From contig NZ_FNIT01000005.1 of assembly GCF_900104035.1 (NCBI RefSeq), forward strand, positions 298,357 through 362,356: 64,000 nt of DNA. The letters are read 5' to 3'. Position numbers and translations under genes: made by a program. The notes under the pieces were generated by a model. That model saw nothing but the letters and a program-made list of their open reading frames with translations, ran no database searches and was not told where the DNA came from. Shown here one piece after another: positions 58,822 to 64,000 of the stretch. Within the stretch, counting starts at the first letter, position 1. Every line of letters starts with the position of its first letter. The stretch comes from Aureimonas jatrophae. GTDB lineage: Bacteria > Pseudomonadota > Alphaproteobacteria > Rhizobiales > Rhizobiaceae.

Positions 58822-60591
58822 TTGGAGATATTCGGGGTCTTCGAGGGCGGCGGCGCGAAGGGCTTGGCACACGTGGGTGCCCTCCGTGCTCTTGAGGAGC
58901 GCAAGGTGCGATACCGTGCGGTAGCCGGCACCTCAATCGGGGCCATCATCGCTTCGCTGGTGGCGGCCGGCTATGAATCTTCCGACCTTTACTCGAAGGG
59001 AGAGGACGGCGAGACCGGCCTTCTGTCGGAGGATCTTGAGAAACGGCTGCTGGACGAACGCGAGTATCGCCGCGTGTGCCGGCTGCGGGACCACCTGAAA
59101 TGGCTTGCCGGGGCCCCCCGGCACGACGGCGTTGCCGGCAGCGCATCGAGGCGTTCCAAGATGGTTGGGATGGTGTTGTCACGCTTCCGGCTTTCCTGGC
59201 TGGTCGTGGTCGCGGGAGCGAACCTGTCGTTCATTCCCTACCTGCTGCATGCACGCGTCCTCCGCGACCTGTGGCTGACGTCGGGTGCGGTGAGAACGGA
59301 CCTGATCCGCGAATGGCTCGATCAGGTACTCAGAGAACGGGTCAACGTGCCCGCCAGCCGGCCCGTCACTTTCGCTGATCTCCGCATCGATCTTCGGGTC
59401 GTCGCGACCGATCTGACGGCCGGCAACGTCGTGGTGTTCGGTCAGCGCCAGACCCCGGACGCCAGCGTTGCCGACGCCGTCGTCGCCTCCATGGCCTACC
59501 CGTTTTTCTTTCGGCCCGTCGTGATCAAGGACGCGATCTTCGTTGACGGCGGGATTGCGTCGAACGCCCCCGCGTGGGTCCTGGACGACCTGCGCGACGA
59601 GGCGGACGAGCGGATCCCGACCTTCGCCCTTCGTTTGCTCGATCCCATAGACGGCATCGCGTCGGCACCCAACCGTCCGGGCGACCGTCTCCATCTGAGA
59701 AGGCTCGCCGGACGCTTCGTACCGTCTGCCCTCGGCAGTAGGGCGTCGATGGAGCTGAGGCGGATTGAGCAGCTTCATCTCATGGAACTGCGGACCAACG
59801 TCCGGACCCTCGACTTCGAGGAGGTGAACAGGGACAAGGCCGCGACCGTCGAGACTGGCTACGAAGGCGTGAAGGCTTACCTCAATCGTCGCATCGGCCC
59901 CCGGGACCCTGCCGACATGGAGCGGGCGCTACGAGCTTTCATCGGCGTGGTCGCCGACCTCTTCGCCAGCCAGGGAACCGTTCGCGCCTACGCCATCCAG
60001 CCCGTCGACGAAAGCCGTTGCAGGGTCGTGTACGCGGCAATGCTCGAAGGCGATGCAGACGATTCCCTCGTGATGCGCCTCGATTCCCGATCGCAGGCAC
60101 TCTCCCTACAGGTCCGAGAACCGGTCCTGTTGCGGTGTTCCGAAATACCGACCTCCGACCGCCAGGTTGCTGCGACAAAGTATGTCCACGCTTCGCGACC
60201 CGCCTCCGTCCGACATGCCTACTGTATACCGATCCTTCGGACGCAGTCCGACTGGAGCCTGCGCGAACCGATGGACCGCCCCGAACCGCAGGCCGCGGTA
60301 TGCTTCGACTTCGACGAGGGGGACGATCACCTCCTGCTGGATCCGGAGGTTGAGGACAAGCTCGTCATGGTCGCACAGACGTTCGGTGAATACTGGAGCG
60401 GACGACGCGAGGACCCGGAGGAGACGGCGGACTCCCCGGAAGGCGAAAGTGGCGACGAAGGCGCGTCGGGATGGCTTCAGGTACCGGACGCGCCGGGTTT
60501 CCACGTGTCGAGCCGCAAGACGAGACGGCCTTGGCCGGAGTTCCGCGACAGGCTCGACCAGCTCGTGAAGCGTATCGAGGGCGCGATATGA
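58822..60591 (+). CDS. Patatin-like phospholipase with GAF-like C-terminal region
   Basis: A 589-residue protein. Patatin signatures are G-G-G-A-K-G (9-14, oxyanion hole), G-T-S-I-G (nucleophile Ser38) and V-D-G-G-I-A-S-N-A-P (catalytic Asp). The insert L-S-W-L-V-V-V-A-G-A-N-L-S-F-I-P-Y-L-L near residues 117-135 is hydrophobic and may touch membrane. After about residue 360 a GAF-like domain follows (S-V-R-H-A-Y-C-I-P-I-L-R, then A-A-V-C-F-D-F-D-E-G, and L-V-M-V-A-Q-T-F-G-E-Y-W), possibly a ligand sensor. The acidic linker and basic tail are unusual. The start is TTG 58822 behind a G-rich ribosome site. It is the last gene of the operon and a plausible lipid-degrading effector. Confidence 0.83.
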   Translation: MEIFGVFEGGGAKGLAHVGALRALEERKVRYRAVAGTSIGAIIASLVAAGYESSDLYSKGEDGETGLLSEDLEKRLLDEREYRRVCRLRDHLKWLAGAPRHDGVAGSASRRSKMVGMVLSRFRLSWLVVVAGANLSFIPYLLHARVLRDLWLTSGAVRTDLIREWLDQVLRERVNVPASRPVTFADLRIDLRVVATDLTAGNVVVFGQRQTPDASVADAVVASMAYPFFFRPVVIKDAIFVDGGIASNAPAWVLDDLRDEADERIPTFALRLLDPIDGIASAPNRPGDRLHLRRLAGRFVPSALGSRASMELRRIEQLHLMELRTNVRTLDFEEVNRDKAATVETGYEGVKAYLNRRIGPRDPADMERALRAFIGVVADLFASQGTVRAYAIQPVDESRCRVVYAAMLEGDADDSLVMRLDSRSQALSLQVREPVLLRCSEIPTSDRQVAATKYVHASRPASVRHAYCIPILRTQSDWSLREPMDRPEPQAAVCFDFDEGDDHLLLDPEVEDKLVMVAQTFGEYWSGRREDPEETADSPEGESGDEGASGWLQVPDAPGFHVSSRKTRRPWPEFRDRLDQLVKRIEGAI

Positions 60592-60861
60592 ACTTGATCT
60601 GCCGTCGGAAGGGTTAGAAGCCGTGGCGCTTGACCTCCGTTGTCGTTTTTTCAAACCGGCGGCATTTCACGAACATTGCCTAAAAGCTGCCTGTTGGCTA
60701 TCGGCCCAAGCCTGCCTGGCTTGTCACATCGAAGCACACCTGTATGCGTCGTCACATGGCATTCGCCGCTCATCGTAACATCTGGGTTGACGCTCACTAT
60801 TTGTGACTTGGTACGCCTCGGGCCTAAACCTCATGGTGACAAAAATCATGGCTCGTAACCC

Positions 60862-61203
60862 ATGATGATCGTGCTGGACGACGAGCCCTACGGCTGGCTC
60901 CTTTTGGAGGAGGACGGGCAACTCTATCTCGATGCGATGTGCAGCCACAGCGCGGTGGACTACATGTTCCTGCTGCGCCTAAACGACGAGGAGGTCGCGC
61001 TCCTTCGCGCGAAGGGTCGGCTTTATCTCGACGACCTCGCGTATCGCATCCACTACAGCGCGCCGGGTGTGCTGGGCAGCCGGTCGCCCTACAAAGGGCG
61101 CAGCCTTGTCATGACGCCCGAGCGCGAGCGGGCCAGCGAGGCGATCCAGGCGTATCGCGCGCAAGAGCGGAACGCGGCAGCAGCGGATCGCCCTAGCTTT
61201 TGA
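60862..61203 (+). CDS. Hypothetical protein
   Basis: A 113-residue protein, not recognised. It has an N-terminal alpha/beta-like part (M-M-I-V-L-D-D-E-P-Y-G-W-L-L-L-E-E-D-G-Q-L-Y-L-D) and E-E-V-A-L-L-R-A-K-G-R-L-Y-L-D-D-L-A-Y-R-I-H-Y-S. The paired L-Y-L-D motifs suggest a small repeat or immunity-like fold. The tail is charged and helical. It is 270 bases downstream of the patatin gene, with no visible terminator, and could be its own transcription unit. Confidence 0.6.
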   Translation: MMIVLDDEPYGWLLLEEDGQLYLDAMCSHSAVDYMFLLRLNDEEVALLRAKGRLYLDDLAYRIHYSAPGVLGSRSPYKGRSLVMTPERERASEAIQAYRAQERNAAAADRPSF

Positions 61204-61505
61204 TTCCGCATAGATTCGACCAACACAACCACCACCCACTTGCTCGCCGGTAAGCCCCTCGCGCGGCGCAACAGTGAAGGGTGGATTTCTGCCAGTCCGC
61301 TCCCGGCAGCAGATGCACCGAAGCGGACATCGCTGTTTCGCCCGCTTCCGAACCTTCTCTGAAATTCAGAACGTCCGCTTGCGGGCGGCCCAGAAGGGCG
61401 ACGCCGCTTTCACCTAATCGGGCTACGGGCCTCCACCGAGCAAAAATCACGTGACTACGTGCCATCCCGTCCGGTGCTTGTGGCAGAACATCAGAGACGT
61501 TGAGG
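61204..61505. other. Non-coding stretch with decayed sequence
   Basis: This 302-base gap between a hypothetical gene and the convergent ApeA-like gene has no convincing ORF. It carries CCGCTTGCGGGCGGCCC-type blocks (around 61376-61392) that recur in altered form near 63040-63055, suggesting remnants of a dispersed repeat. Confidence 0.4.
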
Positions 61506-62945
61506 CTAGAGTTCTCTCGCCCCGCGATGCTCTGGCCCTACCTCTGACGGATCTGCAGGTTTCCGATCCCGCTTTGGGGGCTGCATGAACGGCTGCAGGT
61601 CGCCCAGCGCGTGATATCGGTGCGCAAGGTATTCAATATTTATTCCAAGGTCCTCAATGGTATGCAGCAATAGCAGGCCAGCTATTGCGCGCACTTCGAT
61701 GTAGAATTTCAAAACTTCGTCCTTAGCCATCTGCGGTGCAGCATGGAAGAGTTTACCCCTTCTATCCTGGATGCGAGTGGCCAGTTCAGGGTCGAAGCAA
61801 AAACCCTTCCCGTTTACGTGCTCTATGGCCCGCAGGAGTAGTGTCTTGAGGCCGGGGGCCTTACTGTTTTTGATTGAAATGTGTTTCTTGGGAAATTCTC
61901 GAACGGGCTCCGATGTAGATGATTCAATCCAAGCGAAGAACTCGGACTGTGCATCTATGTAACTCGTCTCGTCCCCCGTCTTGTACCGACCTTGTACGTA
62001 GCTATCGATCACTGGCATCGAAACTGCAAAGCGGTCGTTGATGTTACGTGAGAAAAACCTGCTGAACTCGACTGCATGAATGCGGTCAATGATGTTCCCT
62101 TCGTTCGCTAAATAGCGTTCAAGGATACTGGGTAATTCACCACCGGCGATTCCTTTCAAGTGCACGCAGCTCAGGGGATGGGGTGGCTCTCCCTCCGTCC
62201 AGTCGACGCTGCCTAACTGGAGAGTGCCGTCATAATTCCACTCAATATCACCTGCTTTGATTTTGTTGGCAGTCCAGGTTGTGAAGGCGGGGTACGGTCC
62301 TCTGAACCCAACAAGAAAGCCGAAGAGTCGCTCCAAGCTAAAAGCCAAACTCATCACTTCATTGATAGACTTTGCGGCTTCAAAGTCGACCCTGAATATC
62401 GTTGCCGAGCGTAGCGAACTCGAGCGGAGCTTAGAGTCTAGACGCGCCGCTCGGGTGATTGTCACTTGACCGAGCCCACCAGCAGCGAATGTCTCCGTCT
62501 CGCTGGGTTTGATGTCTAGAGTTGGCGTTCGAGTCTCACGATTGAAATCCCGCGCAAACGTGGGCGAACCAAACCAAGCGTCTAGCGCAACTGACTCAAA
62601 CGCTACGCCCATGAATTTTGGTTCGTCACCATCCTCTGCAGGGATATCTGACAGCAGAGCCTGAAATTCGCCCTTTATTATCGTCCGTTGAGACTTGTTT
62701 TTAACGTCCAGCCTACCTGGATCGATGTGTTCGACTATTGGCCTTATTAATGTACAGGGTTTTTCATGGTCAAGGAGCCCAATCACGTTGTTCGCGTCCC
62801 GGAACGGTTCTTGTCGGTACAGGTCGGCGTGTTCTGCGGGTCGGACTAGCTCGAAACGCCAGGGAGATTTGGTGGTTTCGTTCCGAGTGATCTGACCGAC
62901 CCAAGGCTCTTTCGTGTCGTCACTATCGGGTATGATTATCCACAT
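61506..62945 (-). CDS. ApeA-like HEPN-domain defence protein
   Basis: A 479-residue protein resembling the ApeA family of anti-phage HEPN effectors. The N-terminal beta-rich region (about residues 1-290) matches the ApeA N-terminal layout (F-x-G-x-x-F-E-S-V-A-L-D-A-W-F-G-S-P, F-S-L-E-R-L-F-G-F-L-V-G). The C-terminal HEPN has R-x4-H in R-R-G-K-L-F-H (about residue 400) followed by E-V-R-A-I-A-G-L-L-L-L-H, the RNase site. ApeA-type proteins cause abortive infection by cutting RNA. Base composition is much AT-richer than its neighbours, implying separate transfer. I used ATG 62945; a longer frame to 63236 has no family similarity. Confidence 0.75.
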   Translation of the reverse strand: MWIIIPDSDDTKEPWVGQITRNETTKSPWRFELVRPAEHADLYRQEPFRDANNVIGLLDHEKPCTLIRPIVEHIDPGRLDVKNKSQRTIIKGEFQALLSDIPAEDGDEPKFMGVAFESVALDAWFGSPTFARDFNRETRTPTLDIKPSETETFAAGGLGQVTITRAARLDSKLRSSSLRSATIFRVDFEAAKSINEVMSLAFSLERLFGFLVGFRGPYPAFTTWTANKIKAGDIEWNYDGTLQLGSVDWTEGEPPHPLSCVHLKGIAGGELPSILERYLANEGNIIDRIHAVEFSRFFSRNINDRFAVSMPVIDSYVQGRYKTGDETSYIDAQSEFFAWIESSTSEPVREFPKKHISIKNSKAPGLKTLLLRAIEHVNGKGFCFDPELATRIQDRRGKLFHAAPQMAKDEVLKFYIEVRAIAGLLLLHTIEDLGINIEYLAHRYHALGDLQPFMQPPKRDRKPADPSEVGPEHRGAREL

Positions 62946-63156
62946 GACGGATTCGCTCGACTCTGATCTTCGCACCTCAGCTCTGGCTATAGTGGCCGGG
63001 CTGGCGGGGCGATTTTTTCCATGCGGGGCAGAATGCCCGCTTCCGGGCGGCGGGCCAACCTCCGCATTCCACCCCGAGCCGACCTTGCCGGACGGCCGAT
63101 GAATGTCGGCTTTCGGGAAACGCCGACGACAGTCCGCATGGCCGACCTGGGTCGTT
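62946..63156. other. Non-coding gap with short inverted repeats
   Basis: A 211-base region between the ApeA-like and VapC genes with GC-rich inverted repeats, such as GCCCGCTTCCGGGCGGCGGGC near 63040. Open frames across it are shadows. It may be a decayed mobile-element remnant. Confidence 0.35.
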
Positions 63157-63606
63157 TCAGGCCATTCCAGCCAGGTCGGTGACGACCACGCCGAACGCCG
63201 CCAGCGGCTCGACGTGCTTTCCGTTGCCGGTGACAACGGCCAAGCGATGCGCCTTCGCTATCCCCGCAATCGCCACGTCCGCAAAACTTAGATGCCGCCC
63301 GATCCCAACGGCGCAGTCGGCCAACGCGCCTGACTCCTCCGCTTCGTCGATCCCGAACGGGAGCACCCGTTCCGCGAAGACGTATCGGAGCGTCACGAAC
63401 CACGCCTCGATCGCATTGGCCCGTCCCATCGCCCCCTTGCGGCGAAGTTTCGCGATGCCTTCCCGGATCTCGGCCACGGTGACCGTCGAAACGTACAGGC
63501 GATCGGACGCCCCGCGCAGCCTGTCGGCTACGCCTGCAGGCAGGCTCGGCCGATCGGGCGAAAGAAGCGACAGCGCCGATGTGTCGAGCAGGAAACCGCC
63601 GCTCAC
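63157..63606 (-). CDS. vapC: VapC-type PIN-domain toxin
   Basis: A 149-residue PIN ribonuclease, typical VapC length. Metal-binding acidic residues are in L-L-D-T-S-A-L (D8), V-A-E-I-R-E-G-I (E46) and F-A-D-V-A-I-A-G-I-A (D110), with T-G-N near the C-terminus. VapC toxins cleave tRNA or rRNA and are held inactive by an upstream antitoxin. The start is GTG 63606, overlapping a stop codon of an upstream frame (GTGA), the normal antitoxin-toxin coupling. Here that antitoxin gene is cut short by an IS3-family element about 40 bases upstream. The toxin may be silenced, inactive or driven by the insertion. Confidence 0.85.
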   Translation of the reverse strand: MSGGFLLDTSALSLLSPDRPSLPAGVADRLRGASDRLYVSTVTVAEIREGIAKLRRKGAMGRANAIEAWFVTLRYVFAERVLPFGIDEAEESGALADCAVGIGRHLSFADVAIAGIAKAHRLAVVTGNGKHVEPLAAFGVVVTDLAGMA

Positions 63607-63641
63607 AGATCCACCGACCGCGTCGGGGTCGGGTCGCGTTC
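63603..63641 (-). pseudogene. Remnant 3' end of the cognate antitoxin gene
   Basis: Upstream of vapC, in the frame whose TGA (63605-63603) overlaps the VapC start, lies the tail E-R-D-P-T-P-T-R-S-V-D-L. Beyond 63641 the sequence is the inverted-repeat end of an IS3-family element. The length and the overlap are what a type II antitoxin C-terminus would look like. The rest of the gene is missing here. Confidence 0.55.
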
Positions 63642-64000
63642 TGGCCTGCCCCGGTTAGGTGGCCCGGTTTCAATCTAATGCATGGTGGGCTTGCAGGCGA
63701 CGGTAGAGGTGGCCGGCGAAGCAGGTTGGGGTGGCGCAGCCGGCCACGGCACGGTGGCTGGAGCGGGTGGCCGGTAGCCGAGCGAGGAGTGCGGTCGCTT
63801 GGTGTTGTAGTGGCAGCGCCAGCTCTCGATGACGATCCGGGCTTCGGCTAGGCTGTAGAAGATCTCGCCGTTGAGGAGTTCGTCGCGGAGCTTGGAGTTG
63901 AAGCTTTCGCAATAACCGTTCTCCCAGGGGCTGCCCGGCTCGATGAACGCGGTCCTGGCCCCGACCGCCGCGATCCACTCGCGAACGGCTTTGGCGATGA
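63642..64000. mobile_element. IS3-family insertion sequence, one end (continues past the window)
   Basis: The likely terminal sequence begins TGGCCTGCCCCGG at 63642. The transposase stop lies 33 bases inside. The element runs to the window's right edge; the other end is not visible. Confidence 0.65.
63675..64000 (-). CDS. IS3-family transposase OrfB, C-terminal part (partial)
   Basis: The last 108 codons of an integrase-core (DDE) transposase, entering from the right edge. The reading frame contains S-P-W-E-N-G-Y-C-E-S-F-N-S-K-L-R-D-E-L-L, which includes the final catalytic Glu. It is followed by E-A-R-I-V-I-E-S-W-R-C-H-Y-N-T-K-R-P-H-S-S-L-G-Y-R-P-P, the classic IS3 C-terminus. The stop is TAG at 63677-63675. 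Because the rest lies outside, the N-terminal half and OrfA cannot be assessed. Confidence 0.88.
   Translation of the reverse strand, partial: IAKAVREWIAAVGARTAFIEPGSPWENGYCESFNSKLRDELLNGEIFYSLAEARIVIESWRCHYNTKRPHSSLGYRPPAPATVPWPAAPPQPASPATSTVACKPTMH

Larger units (their letters stand above)
46241..64000. mobile_element. Integrative element / genomic island at tRNA-Leu (right end not in window)
   Basis: From the tRNA 3' end onward the window holds an integrase, a candidate HUH endonuclease, orphan and defence-like genes and an IS end, with no core gene. Base composition varies strongly, with AT-rich stretches near 48.0-49.9 kb and 61.5-62.9 kb against a very GC-rich chromosome. It is inferred to be an island of at least 17.7 kb. 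Confidence 0.75.

Noticed and set aside
53678..60591. Reading the operon as a CBASS system because of the patatin effector
   Set aside because: No CD-NTase of normal size or motif set, and no Cap2/Cap3, SAVED or TIR genes; the small NTase is of the DUF6932/MNT type.
62987..63673. A 228-codon minus-strand frame over vapC
   Set aside because: Arg/Gly-rich low-complexity shadow; VapC motifs are in another frame.
63670..63978. A minus-strand ORF rich in Arg/His at the window's end
   Set aside because: It is an out-of-frame shadow of the IS3 transposase, whose true frame ends at 63675 and carries the catalytic Glu region.
46240..64000. The right attachment site (second copy of the tRNA-Leu 3' end)
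   Set aside because: No copy of the terminal tRNA sequence was found within the window; the boundary must lie outside.

Overview
The window reads as chromosome of a GC-rich alphaproteobacterium, most likely a member of the Hyphomicrobiales (Rhizobiales); Aurantimonadaceae- or Methylobacterium-like relatives would fit, but this is inference from gene content and base composition. Pointers are an ActS/ActR (RegB/RegA) redox two-component pair, an MmcB-family repair protein, a FrcBCA-type fructose importer with a ROK regulator, an SqdB sulfolipid enzyme, a HmuQ-like haem monooxygenase and the neighbourhood of GST, UppP and complex I NDUFA9-like genes.

Positions 1-46240 are conserved core chromosome. 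In order: 3' part of hrpB; actS-actR; mmcB and a MerR regulator on the minus strand; an L,D-transpeptidase lipoprotein; a VTT membrane protein and malate synthase G (glcB); a periplasmic 5'-nucleotidase; a QmcA/NfeD membrane-quality pair; a ROK regulator divergent from frcBCA; a minus-strand oppABCDF importer; a MltB-type transglycosylase; HmuQ-like, HxlR, LLM-oxidoreductase and MOSC genes; sqdB divergent from a GT4 glycosyltransferase; a GlxA-type AraC regulator upstream of a glycine betaine/choline ABC importer; kup; a tandem HD-GYP protein; a GNAT/C39-peptidase fusion next to a RimK-like ATP-grasp ligase; rlpA; an SDR, a Gly-Ala-Leu repeat protein and queG; a histidine phosphatase coupled to a GST; uppP; an NDUFA9-like gene; and tRNA-Leu(CAG).

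At the 3' end of the tRNA-Leu gene the character changes. A tyrosine recombinase starts 87 bases downstream, and everything from there to the window's end (about 17.8 kb) is accessory DNA with mosaic base composition, including clearly AT-richer stretches near 48.0-49.9 kb and 61.5-62.9 kb. I read it as an integrative element or genomic island whose far end lies outside the window. It carries a candidate HUH endonuclease, an HhH-GPD glycosylase-like protein, several small unknown proteins (one DUF3768), an XRE regulator, a tightly packed operon of seven genes (53678-60591), an ApeA-like HEPN protein, a VapC toxin and the end of an IS3-family element that seems to have destroyed the cognate antitoxin.

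The best candidate for an undescribed system is that seven-gene operon. It encodes a small Pol-beta-type nucleotidyltransferase-like protein (DUF6932-like), an XRE/ImmA-IrrE zinc-peptidase protein, a DUF4186-like Cys-rich protein, a radical SAM enzyme, a Rossmann-like protein with a DPPW motif (methyltransferase-like), a P-loop nucleotide-kinase-like protein and a patatin phospholipase with a GAF-like C-terminal region. Four of the six junctions overlap or are separated by only 4 bases, and a near-perfect 20-bp palindrome covers the first start codon. The content suggests a regulated small-molecule or nucleotide-modification pathway ending in a membrane-degrading effector, plausibly anti-phage defence, but no gene here proves that.
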